Source: Thermogutta sp.
Lineage (GTDB): Bacteria > Planctomycetota > Planctomycetia > Pirellulales > Thermoguttaceae
Reading direction: 5' to 3'
Assembly: GCA_012798155.1 (NCBI GenBank)
Contig: JAAZNR010000560.1
Span: forward strand, 1 to 6,405
Length of the DNA: 6,405 nt
Shown: positions 1 through 5,667 of the stretch, one piece after another
Position numbering within the stretch: the first letter of the stretch is position 1
Layout: each line of letters opens with the position of its first letter
Program-made: the position numbers and the translations under genes
The notes under the pieces: generated by a model
What the model was told of the DNA's origin: nothing
What the model saw: only the letters and a program-made list of their open reading frames with translations
The model's database searches: none

Positions 1-470
1 ACGGCCAGGGCCGGATTGCGCCGAGCAAAGGTCTCGAGATACGCCTGGAGGATGATCTGGGCGGCGACCTTGTCGAGCCTTTTCTTTCGTTGTTTCTTGG
101 TCATCGCGGCCTCCGTCAACCACGTCTCGGCGGTTCGGGAGCTGAATCGTTCATCCATGAACACGACCGGGACCCCTGTGGCGGATTCGAGCCATTGCCC
201 GAACGATCGCGCCGCTTGAGACAACTCCGACTCCCAGCCGTCGCAGTGGACCGGAAGGCCGACCACGAACAAGACGACCCCCTCTTCGTCCTTAAGACGG
301 CGGAAAAAGGCGGCATCCTGACGTTCATCCTTCGGAGAATAGACGTTCCACGGGGTGGCGATGGACCGTCCGGCGTCGCAGATGGCCAGGCCGATACGCC
401 GCTTGCCGTAGTCGATGCCGACAAACCGTCCCGTCGATGGAATGGGACGCTCTTTCATGCCTTTCGCCAC
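1..470 (-). CDS. ruvX: RuvX/YqgF-family Holliday junction resolvase-like nuclease, partial at the left edge
   Basis: The reverse strand encodes at least 152 residues (from the ATG at 458) before running off the window. Numbering from that ATG, the family signatures are GIDYGKRRIGLA (14-25, first acidic residue D16), VVGLP (65-69), MDER (101-104) and LDKVAAQIILQAYLE (128-142, D129). These are the RNase H-fold motifs of YqgF/RuvX, a family tied to 16S rRNA 5'-end maturation and proposed as an alternative Holliday junction resolvase. The family is usually about 140-155 residues, so only the last few codons should be missing. Start choice: a perfect AGGAGG lies at 475-480 (reverse). It is 4 nt from an in-frame GTG at 470 and 16 nt from the ATG at 458, so I favour GTG (adding MAKG). 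The gene is divergent from the membrane-protein cluster. Family assignment is confident; the exact start is less so. Confidence 0.93.
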   Translation of the reverse strand, partial: MAKGMKERPIPSTGRFVGIDYGKRRIGLAICDAGRSIATPWNVYSPKDERQDAAFFRRLKDEEGVVLFVVGLPVHCDGWESELSQAARSFGQWLESATGVPVVFMDERFSSRTAETWLTEAAMTKKQRKKRLDKVAAQIILQAYLETFARRNPALA

Positions 471-474
471 ATAA

Positions 475-480
475 CCTCCT
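475..480 (-). promoter_or_regulatory. Shine-Dalgarno of ruvX (decides the start)
   Basis: AGGAGG reads on the minus strand from 480 to 475. The spacing is 4 nt to the in-frame GTG at 470 and 16 nt to the ATG at 458. The short spacing is acceptable and the long one is not, so the site favours GTG. It also lies inside the first unit of the repeat at 480-571: an imperfect second copy of the same stretch, ending in GGGG instead of GGAG, is 23 bases further upstream of ruvX. Confidence 0.6.
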
Positions 481-571
481 TGTGAATAAGCGTGACTTCC
501 CCTTGTGAATTCGCGTAGGTTGCTCTTGCGAGCAGCCATGACCTGCTCTTGGGAGCATACATGACCGGCCG
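480..571. repeat. Degenerate 23-bp tandem repeat, four units, upstream of ruvX
   Basis: Units begin at 480, 503, 526 and 549. Each opens with TTGNGA on the plus strand. Identity between units is 16/23 (1 vs 2), 17/23 (3 vs 4), 15/23 (1 vs 3) and 12/23 (2 vs 3), well above the 6-7 expected by chance. Units 1 and 2 share TTGTGAATNNGCGT; units 3 and 4 share GAGCANNCATGACC. Because units 2-4 follow each other in phase, TGCTC-TTGC-GAGCA (521-534) and TGCTC-TTGG-GAGCA (544-557) form two near-identical 5-bp-stem hairpins. The block abuts the ruvX Shine-Dalgarno, so it lies in the ruvX leader or promoter region. No function is known to me. Confidence 0.65.
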
Positions 572-589
572 AACAAAGGGCCGGCCATG
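560..589. other. GC-rich hairpin in the ruvX-membrane cluster intergenic region
   Basis: Positions 560-570 pair with 579-589 (10 of 11 pairs, one A-C mismatch, CCGGCC against GGCCGG at the core) around an 8-nt loop. No T-tract follows on either strand, so it is not a standard intrinsic terminator. It overlaps the last unit of the 23-bp repeat. A second GC-rich hairpin (CGGGC-TTC-GCCCG) follows at about 607-619. Confidence 0.45.
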
Positions 590-643
590 CCGCCCGGTTT
601 CGCGGGCCGGGCTTCGCCCGCCGGTCCGACGCATCCCATCCCC

Positions 644-683
644 TTATTTTAGCGGAAGCTCCAGTTATTTTAGCGGAAGCTCC
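644..683. repeat. 19-bp perfect direct repeat, 21-bp period
   Basis: TTATTTTAGCGGAAGCTCC occurs at 644-662 and again, identical, at 665-683, separated by AG. The unit is AT-rich at its left end, unlike its surroundings. Its right part can form a small CGGA-AGC-TCCG hairpin in the second copy. The period of 21 bp is two helical turns, which would place both copies on the same DNA face. It lies in the noncoding region between ruvX and the membrane-protein genes. Confidence 0.85.
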
Positions 684-745
684 GGCGAAAAAGTGCCGAC
701 GGCGGCCGTTTGCGTCGTAGCAGCAGGCGCGCGATGGGTAGCGGT

Positions 746-777
746 AGCCGGCCCGCAAGTGGCAAAAGCCGGCCCGC
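746..777. repeat. 11-bp direct repeat, 21-bp period
   Basis: AGCCGGCCCGC occurs at 746-756 and at 767-777, also with a 21-bp period. The 21-bp units agree at about 14 positions. In GC-rich DNA this is weaker evidence than the repeat at 644-683. Confidence 0.5.
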
Positions 778-813
778 GATACGCGGCACTCGTCCCCGGG
801 CGAAAAGTCAACC

Positions 814-842
814 TTTTGAGCCGCGGCCCCGCGTGGTATCAT
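814..842 (+). promoter_or_regulatory. Candidate promoter for the membrane-protein cluster
   Basis: TATCAT at 837-842 resembles a -10 box and is the most AT-rich hexamer in this stretch. A poor -35 candidate lies upstream, either TTTTGA at 814-819 (17-bp spacer) or TTGAGC at 816-821 (15-bp spacer). Transcription would begin near 848-850, giving a leader of about 190 nt before the GTG at 1040. No better candidate is visible between 880 and 1039. Confidence 0.35.
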
Positions 843-851
843 AGACCGCGA

Positions 852-888
852 GCCGGAAAGCCCGCGTTGAGCCGCCGCGGTTTCCGGC
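852..888 (+). promoter_or_regulatory. Strong hairpin at the 5' end of the predicted leader
   Basis: GCCGGAAA (852-859) pairs perfectly with TTTCCGGC (881-888). Inside, CCGCG (862-866) pairs with CGCGG (876-880) across a 2-nt bulge, leaving a 9-nt loop. The stem has 13 pairs and begins only a few bases after the predicted start of transcription. No T-run follows, so it is not a simple terminator. A 5' mRNA-stabilising stem or a protein site are possible readings. The rest of the leader, 889-1039, holds nothing I can name. Confidence 0.5.
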
Positions 889-1039
889 ACGAACGTCGTG
901 ATGGAGCGATTCCGCCCCGGATTTCGCGGGCGACTGCTTCAACCGAGGTCCGCCGGGTGGGGCGATTTCGCTCCCCAGCGCCGACAGGCCTTCCCTCCGC
1001 CAACGGGTCGCGTGATACCTGCCAAATCGAGATGACGCC

Positions 1040-2170
1040 GTGAACAGCAACGTGCCGGGCACTGGGAAATTCAAGGGAGGCCCGACCGCCGGGCGGCGAT
1101 GGCGGACTTGGGGCCGGCACATCTTGAGCCTTCTCGTCGTCCTGGCGCTGGTCTACTTCCTCCGCAACACGCTGCTGGGGGCCTGGGAGCAATTTCATCG
1201 GCTCCAGGCGGACGCCGGCATTCGCCTCCCTTTTCGGTGGGGATGGTGCTTGGGAGCGGCCGCGATATACGTCGTGGGGATCCTTCCCGCCGGCTGGTTC
1301 TGGCATCGAGTGCTACGAGATCTGGGACAAAAGACGAGTTTGGCGCGGGCCATGCGGGCCTATATCATCGGCCACCTGGGCAAATATGTCCCCGGGAAAC
1401 TGTGGGTCGTATTCTTGCGCGTGGGCTTGGTTGCCGGTCCGCAGGTACAGCCTTCGATGGCGGCCGCGGCAGTGTTTATCGAAACCTTGACGATGATGGC
1501 GGTGGGATCGTTTCTCGCCGCCGTCTATTTGGTCTTCGCTTGGCAGGGACACGGAGAGCTGCTGGCGGCGGCCGCCGGCATCGCGACCGTGGCCGTTTTC
1601 TTTACCCTGCCCCCGGTTTTCAAGCCCGTCTTGCGAATCGTTGCCCGCAAAAGCGGTCGCCAAGATGTGCTACAGGCCGTGGAACGCTTGGGATTCCAAA
1701 CGTTGTGGCAAGGCTGGCTGGGCATGTTCCTCCTTTGGATTTGCTTCGGCATCAGCCTCTGGATGACGCTCCGCGCCCTGGGTCTGGACGGCGTGCCGTT
1801 CTGGGAACCGCTGCCTCGCATGGTTGCCACCGCCGCCATGGCCACCGTTTCCGGCTTCGTAATTGTCCTTTTGCCGGGAGGTCTGGGCGTTCGAGAGTTC
1901 GTTTTGGTGGCGTTGCTGGCGCCGTATCTGGCGGATTCCCTCGCCGCTACCGAATTGGCCGGTCGAGCGGAGTTGACGGCGGTCCTGGCGGCCGGATTGC
2001 TCCGCGTGATTTGGCTCTCGGCGGAAGTGGCGGCGGCGCTGGTTTCCTGGTTTTCGATCCGGCCCGCGCATCGCTCTCCGAATAACTCGCGGCCCAGTCA
2101 GCGCCCGCCCTCCGAAGGGGCGTTCGATGAGGACGCCGTGCACCAGGCCTTGCCGGCCGACTTGCCTTGA
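1040..2170 (+). CDS. UPF0104 / LPG-synthase transmembrane-domain family integral membrane protein (flippase-like)
   Basis: 376 residues with about eight hydrophobic segments (near 25-46, 68-90, 108-133, 140-168, 173-195, 223-246, 262-279, 282-300 and 315-340) and a hydrophilic Pro/Ser-rich tail (341-376). Two signatures are characteristic of the lysylphosphatidylglycerol-synthase TM region/UPF0104 family: YIIGHLGKYVPGKLW (108-122) and PGGLGVREF (279-287). The catalytic soluble domain of true MprF is absent, so this is the stand-alone membrane module, often found beside glycosyltransferases and suspected of moving or binding lipid-linked substrates. It starts at GTG (1040) with only a weak GAG upstream; GTG at 1052 is an alternative. 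The GT2 gene follows after 60 nt, so the two probably share a transcript. Transport itself is inference. Confidence 0.85.
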   Translation: MNSNVPGTGKFKGGPTAGRRWRTWGRHILSLLVVLALVYFLRNTLLGAWEQFHRLQADAGIRLPFRWGWCLGAAAIYVVGILPAGWFWHRVLRDLGQKTSLARAMRAYIIGHLGKYVPGKLWVVFLRVGLVAGPQVQPSMAAAAVFIETLTMMAVGSFLAAVYLVFAWQGHGELLAAAAGIATVAVFFTLPPVFKPVLRIVARKSGRQDVLQAVERLGFQTLWQGWLGMFLLWICFGISLWMTLRALGLDGVPFWEPLPRMVATAAMATVSGFVIVLLPGGLGVREFVLVALLAPYLADSLAATELAGRAELTAVLAAGLLRVIWLSAEVAAALVSWFSIRPAHRSPNNSRPSQRPPSEGAFDEDAVHQALPADLP

Positions 2171-2193
2171 ACGGTCGCGGTTTGCCGGACCAG

Positions 2194-2216
2194 CGGCCGT
2201 CAGGTAGGAACGGCCG
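2194..2216 (+). promoter_or_regulatory. Intercistronic hairpin before the GT2 gene
   Basis: CGGCCGT (2194-2200) pairs perfectly with ACGGCCG (2210-2216) around a 9-nt loop containing GGTAGGA. It sits between the membrane gene and the GT2 gene, and the purine-rich GGGAAAGGGA ribosome-binding region of the latter begins at its foot. No T-tract follows, so termination is unlikely. It could set relative expression or protect an mRNA end. Confidence 0.45.
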
Positions 2217-2230
2217 GGAAAGGGATATCC

Positions 2231-3202
2231 ATGATTCAGCCTTTGTCGATCGTGATACCGGTTTTCAACGAGGCTCCCAGTCTGCGGCAACTGCACGCGG
2301 AGATCGCCGAGGTTTTGGCTCAGCACGATTACACGGCGGAAATCATTTTCGTGGACGACGGGTCGCGCGACGAAAGCTGGACGGTAATCCGCGAGTTGGC
2401 GGCGCAGGATCGCCGTGTCCGTGCCGTGCGATTCCGCCGCAATTTCGGCAAGGCCGCGGCCCTCAGCGCCGGATTCGCCATGGCGCGCAATGCCCGGGTC
2501 CTGACGATGGACGCCGACTTGCAGGATGATCCGCGCGAAATGCCCAACTTTCTGGCCAAAGTGGAGGAAGGCTTCGACGTGGTCAGCGGCTGGAAAAAGA
2601 TCCGCCACGATCCCTGGCACAAGGTCCTCCCCTCGCGCGTGTTCAATTGGATGGTCAGCAGCATGACGGGCGTGCGTTTGCATGACCACAATTGCGGCAT
2701 GAAGTGCTACCGCCGCGAGGTTCTGGGAGAGGTGATTTTGTACGGCGAGCTGCATCGCTTCGTGCCGGTCTTGGCGGCCGCCCGCGGATTCACCGTCGGC
2801 GAACTCGTAATCCATCATCGCCCCCGCCGATTCGGCAAATCCAAATACGGATTCTCGCGTTTCGTGAAAGGCTTTCTCGATCTGCTGACGGTGCGGTTTC
2901 TGACCGGCTTCGGGCAGCGGCCGCAACATGTCTTGGGGACCGTCGGCCTGATTTCCTTCGGCTTGGGAGCCCTGATTCTGACGTACCTGGCCGCGCTTTG
3001 GACTTGCTCGCGTACCCTCCCCGGTTGGACCCCCATCACCCTGCACGACCGCCCCTTGGTAATTTACGCCACCGGCTTGCTGTTGCTGGGCGGACAATTG
3101 ATGAGCATGGGCTTTCTCGCCGAGTTATTCTTGGCTTATCACGTCCGCCCCGAACGCACGTACTCCGTCGCGGAGCGGATCGATGCCCAGCCGCCGGCGT
3201 GA
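2231..3202 (+). CDS. GT2 polyprenyl-phosphate glycosyltransferase (DPM1/GtrB/ArnC-like) with two C-terminal membrane segments
   Basis: 323 residues. The N-terminal GT-A domain has the hallmarks of inverting family 2: IVIPVFNE (7-14), VDDGS (41-45), the DAD metal-binding motif with LQDDP (94-101), and RRFGKSKYGFSRF (199-211), typical of dolichol/undecaprenyl-phosphate sugar transferases. Two hydrophobic segments follow (about 235-257 and 276-303), as in GtrB-like enzymes. The expected reaction is transfer of a nucleotide-activated sugar to a polyprenyl phosphate at the cytoplasmic face; which sugar cannot be told. The ATG at 2231 follows GGGAAAGGGA at good spacing. It lies between a UPF0104-like membrane gene and a GT-C-like gene, which fits a lipid-linked sugar pathway. 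Everything expected of the family is present. Family call is strong; donor is unknown. Confidence 0.92.
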   Translation: MIQPLSIVIPVFNEAPSLRQLHAEIAEVLAQHDYTAEIIFVDDGSRDESWTVIRELAAQDRRVRAVRFRRNFGKAAALSAGFAMARNARVLTMDADLQDDPREMPNFLAKVEEGFDVVSGWKKIRHDPWHKVLPSRVFNWMVSSMTGVRLHDHNCGMKCYRREVLGEVILYGELHRFVPVLAAARGFTVGELVIHHRPRRFGKSKYGFSRFVKGFLDLLTVRFLTGFGQRPQHVLGTVGLISFGLGALILTYLAALWTCSRTLPGWTPITLHDRPLVIYATGLLLLGGQLMSMGFLAELFLAYHVRPERTYSVAERIDAQPPA

Positions 3203-3225
3203 CGAACTCGATCGGTGATCCCTTT

Positions 3226-3248
3226 TGCCCCGCGCACCCCCTGGGGCA
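3226..3248 (+). other. Small hairpin between the GT2 and GT-C-like genes
   Basis: TGCCCC (3226-3231) pairs with GGGGCA (3243-3248) around an 11-nt loop, in the 94-nt gap before the preferred start at 3297. No T-tract follows. If the TTG at 3225 were the true start, this would be coding, but that start has no visible ribosome-binding site. Confidence 0.3.
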
Positions 3249-3296
3249 TCGAGGAAACGACTGTCCCACATCCCATGCATCGGGAGACCACGACGC

Positions 3297-4841
3297 ATGA
3301 TCGTCCCCCCGCATCCCGACACATCACGCACATTGCATCCTCCGCTCCTCCGTCGCGCCTGTTACGCGATTCTGATCACGGCCGCGGCGGGCGTCATGCT
3401 GGGCCGCATTCTGGCCGTCACCTCGGTCGATGTCCAACTGTTGGAACGTCAGCGATTACAGGATATTCCCAAGGAACTGGAAACACGCCGCGCCGAATAC
3501 GCCGCCCGCGGGATTACCGGCGATCGGCTCGAGGCCGAAATGGCGCGGATCGAGAAGGCCCTGCGGGATCGGGCCGCCCTCAGCCGCCCCTTTCTCAGCG
3601 CCAATGATCGAAGTCGCTGGTGCACCGTCCGGGCACTGGTGGAACCGGAGATGCGCGTGCCCGGCGCCCCTTACGCCATCGATCGCGTCATCCAGGAGCC
3701 CCGCTGGGACACCATCGATATGGTCAAGCACGACGGCCATCTCTACTCCAGCAAGCCGCCGCTCTTTCCCACGCTCCTGGCCGGGCTTTATTGGGTGATT
3801 TTGCATACTACGGGATGGACGTTGCGGGATCAGCCCTACGAAATCGCGCGGGCCGTGTTGATTTTGGTGCACTGGCTGCCGCTGATAGCCTGCCTGGCCG
3901 GGATCGCTTCGCTCGTGGAGCGGTTTGCCGGCAACGATTGGACTCGCATTTTCGTCCTTGCGGCAGGCTGCTTCGGAACCTTTCTGAGCACGATGGTCGT
4001 GACGCTCAACAACCACTTACCCGGCGCGGCCTGCGCGTTCGGTGCCTTGTTCTTCGCCGTGCCGATCTTCCGGGACGGCCGGTGTGAAACCTGGCGCTTT
4101 GTCGTCGTCGGTTTTCTGGCCGCCTTCGCCGTGACGTTCGAACTGCCCTCGCTCATTCTCTTCGTCGCCTTGCTTGGTTTCCTGGCCCTGGTTTCCCTGC
4201 ATAGAACCGTTTTGTATTTCTTGCCCGCCGCGCTGTTGGTCGGCGCCGCCTACTTCTACACCAACTGGCTGGCCCACGGAACGTTGACCATTCCGTACTC
4301 GCACCGTGCTGACGGAGGCGACAATTGGTACGACTACACGTATGAGCGAAGGGGTCGCCTGATCGAGAGTTACTGGCGCAACCCCGTGGGAATCGACAAA
4401 GGCGAGCCCTCGATCGCGGCCTATGTCTTCCATTCGCTCGTCGGACATCACGGCATCTTTTCCCTTACGCCGATTTGGCTCCTGACGGCGGGAGGAATCT
4501 GGTTCGCGTGCCGCGGCGAGGATCGCCGTTGGCGGGCCTTCGCCGCCACCGTTGCCGCGGCCTCCCTCGTCTGTTTGATCTTCTATTGGACGCGCGATCT
4601 CCGCGCCCGCAACTACGGCGGCCTTTCCTGCGGCTTTCGCTGGATGTTCTGGTGGGCCCCGTTCTGGCTTTTGCTCATGGTGCCGGCGCTGGACCGTCTG
4701 GCCCGGTCGCGATGGGGCAGGGGATTCGCGCTGCTTTGCCTGGCGGTTTCGGCGATGTCGGCGGCCTATCCCACGTGGTCGCCCTGGGTTCATCCCTGGC
4801 TCTTCCGCTGGTTGGAATATCAGGGCTGGATCGCGTATTGA
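3297..4841 (+). CDS. GT-C / GT39-like multi-spanning membrane protein, putative lipid-linked-sugar transferase
   Basis: 514 residues from the ATG at 3297, which has GGGAG 10 nt upstream; an in-frame TTG at 3225 would add 24 residues but lacks a ribosome-binding site. After a first membrane segment (about 20-40) comes a long outer loop. It contains a charged helical stretch (47-92), NDRSRWCTVRALVE (103-116) and DGHLYSSKPPLFPTL (146-160). The YSSKPP-then-membrane-helix arrangement recalls ArnT/PMT-type (GT39) GT-C enzymes, whose active-site acids lie in that first loop. About ten further hydrophobic segments follow up to 492. HHGIFSLTPIW (384-394) and RNYGGLSCGFRWMFW (438-452) look like conserved loops. 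A role adding a sugar from a polyprenyl-phosphate donor on the outer face is inferred from this shape and from the adjacent GT2 gene. The exact subfamily is not recognised. Confidence 0.75.
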   Translation: MIVPPHPDTSRTLHPPLLRRACYAILITAAAGVMLGRILAVTSVDVQLLERQRLQDIPKELETRRAEYAARGITGDRLEAEMARIEKALRDRAALSRPFLSANDRSRWCTVRALVEPEMRVPGAPYAIDRVIQEPRWDTIDMVKHDGHLYSSKPPLFPTLLAGLYWVILHTTGWTLRDQPYEIARAVLILVHWLPLIACLAGIASLVERFAGNDWTRIFVLAAGCFGTFLSTMVVTLNNHLPGAACAFGALFFAVPIFRDGRCETWRFVVVGFLAAFAVTFELPSLILFVALLGFLALVSLHRTVLYFLPAALLVGAAYFYTNWLAHGTLTIPYSHRADGGDNWYDYTYERRGRLIESYWRNPVGIDKGEPSIAAYVFHSLVGHHGIFSLTPIWLLTAGGIWFACRGEDRRWRAFAATVAAASLVCLIFYWTRDLRARNYGGLSCGFRWMFWWAPFWLLLMVPALDRLARSRWGRGFALLCLAVSAMSAAYPTWSPWVHPWLFRWLEYQGWIAY

Positions 4842-5038
4842 CGGCCGACCAAGGGAAACCGAGGGAAATGGCGCGGGACGGGCGGGCGGGGCGGCCCCGG
4901 GGCGTGGCGCCGCAAGCCCCGCGGCGAGCGACGAAGAAAGAACGGCTATTTTCGGGCCGCGGGGGCCTCGGCGCGGGCGGAATCGCAAGAAAACACCGCA
5001 TTTCGGCCCATCCGCCGGTCGATAAACTGCTTAACCCC
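4842..5038. other. Intergenic region with no gene seen
   Basis: This GC-rich stretch follows the GT-C-like gene. CGGGGC (4898-4903) can pair with GCCCCG (4916-4921), but no T-run follows, so I do not call a terminator for the cluster. No open frame here has a ribosome-binding site or a recognisable protein. The HU promoter and leader occupy the part after 5038. Confidence 0.4.
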
Positions 5039-5039
5039 C

Positions 5040-5067
5040 TTGAAATTCGCGAGAATCACGGTCTAAT
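5040..5067 (+). promoter_or_regulatory. Candidate sigma-70-type promoter of the HU gene
   Basis: TTGAAA at 5040-5045 is a good -35 box. TCTAAT at 5062-5067 (16-bp spacer) or TAATCA at 5064-5069 (18-bp spacer) would serve as the -10. Transcription would begin near 5074-5078, giving a leader of about 95 nt. The spacer holds a palindrome, ATTC-GCGA-GAAT (5045-5056), that could be an operator. CGCGAGAA (5048-5055) recurs inverted as TTCTCGCG at 5087-5094, just after the expected start. Confidence 0.5.
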
Positions 5068-5153
5068 CATTGCTTTCAGGCAGCCGTTCTCGCGGGAGAT
5101 TTCGACCCCGACTCGGACGGACGTTCGTTACCAACCATTTCTCGACGTGGCAT

Positions 5154-5160
5154 GGAGGAA
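5154..5160 (+). promoter_or_regulatory. Shine-Dalgarno of the HU gene
   Basis: GGAGGAA at 5154-5160, with GGAGG ending 10 nt before the ATG at 5169. It rules out longer in-frame extensions upstream (for example to 5070), which would cover the promoter and have no such site. Confidence 0.75.
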
Positions 5161-5168
5161 TCAGGTTC

Positions 5169-5495
5169 ATGGCCAAAGAAGCAGCTCCCAAAAAGCCGTT
5201 GACGAAGACGCAACTTCGCGACGCGATCGCGGCAACCACCGGGCTCAAGAAGGCCGACGTGGCTGCCGTACTGGACGCCCTGGCGGCGGAGGTCCAGAAG
5301 GCGCTCGGTCCGCGCGGCCCCGGCGCCTTCGTCCTGCCCGGTCTCTTGAAGATCGTGAAGAAGCGTGTGAAGGCCCGGCCCGCTCAAAAGCGACCCCGGC
5401 CCGGCAAACCCGACGAGATCATCACCATCCCCGCCAAGCCCGCCCATAACACGGTGCGGGTCCGCGTGCTCAAGTCCCTGAAGGCGATGGTGTGA
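5169..5495 (+). CDS. HU-family DNA-binding protein with an extended, altered arm
   Basis: 108 residues; ordinary HU is about 90. Residues 11-48 (LTKTQLRDAIAATTGLKKAD onward) match the helical dimerisation half of HU, and GAFVLPG (52-58) corresponds to the GTF turn that opens the saddle. The arm from there to the closing strand EIITIPAKP (83-91) is about 10-12 residues longer than in E. coli HU and very rich in Lys, Arg and Pro. The usual NPxTG tip, whose proline intercalates into DNA, is not present; RPRPGKPDE (75-83) stands in its place. The protein probably binds and bends DNA in the nucleoid as a dimer, but its contact with the minor groove may differ. It appears to be monocistronic, with its own promoter and leader. 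Confidence 0.9.
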   Translation: MAKEAAPKKPLTKTQLRDAIAATTGLKKADVAAVLDALAAEVQKALGPRGPGAFVLPGLLKIVKKRVKARPAQKRPRPGKPDEIITIPAKPAHNTVRVRVLKSLKAMV

Positions 5496-5543
5496 CCCCG
5501 GAGCGGGCGGCGCCATCGTTGCCCGAATCTCTCAAACCGACGC

Positions 5544-5667
5544 TCATGGCCGAGTTTTCATCGCCGGCTCGTCATTCCCATCCCGCTCCTTACGGACACA
5601 CACGCATCGGGGAGCGAGGACGGCTGCCGCATGAGGACTACGAGTCGTCCGATTAACTCGGCCATGA
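5544..5667 (+). ncRNA. Candidate structured RNA closed by a 13-bp perfect inverted repeat
   Basis: TCATGGCCGAGTT (5544-5556) is the exact reverse complement of AACTCGGCCATGA (5655-5667), enclosing 98 bases. Inside, CGCTCC (5584-5589) pairs with GGAGCG (5611-5616). That stem extends inward by two U-G pairs and outward by UCC/GGA (5581-5583 with 5618-5620) past one bulged A. GGAC (5635-5638) pairs with GUCC (5647-5650), and a minor CGG-CUG-CCG lies at 5621-5629. The outcome is a closing stem around a multi-branched interior. The U-G pairs slightly favour the plus strand. It could be an independent small RNA or part of the HU 3' UTR, which ends 48 nt upstream. A terminal-inverted-repeat element is an alternative, but the flanks show no target duplication. 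No known RNA family is recognised. Confidence 0.4.

Noticed and set aside
480..571. CRISPR array
   Set aside because: The 23-bp units are contiguous and degenerate, with no unique spacers and no cas genes nearby.
549..1043. 164-codon open frame on the plus strand before the membrane-protein cluster
   Set aside because: It runs through tandem repeats, the promoter candidate and the leader hairpin, and encodes Arg/Pro/Ala-rich sequence without a domain.
1670..3097. 475-codon open frame on the minus strand, antisense to the membrane protein and GT2 genes
   Set aside because: It spans two well-supported plus-strand genes, has no recognisable domain, and is low-complexity Arg/Gln/Gly-rich, as expected for the complement of GC-rich codons.
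3225..3296. TTG start at 3225, adding 24 residues to the GT-C-like protein
   Set aside because: There is no Shine-Dalgarno before it, the extension is Arg/Pro-rich and not membrane-like, and the ATG at 3297 has GGGAG at suitable spacing.
4898..4921. Terminator after the GT-C-like gene
   Set aside because: A CGGGGC/GCCCCG stem exists but its 12-nt loop and the lack of any T-tract make intrinsic termination unsupported.
4017..4988. 323-codon open frame on the minus strand, antisense to the GT-C-like gene
   Set aside because: It is Arg/Pro/Gly-rich with no domain or hydrophobic pattern and no ribosome-binding site; a shadow of the plus-strand gene.
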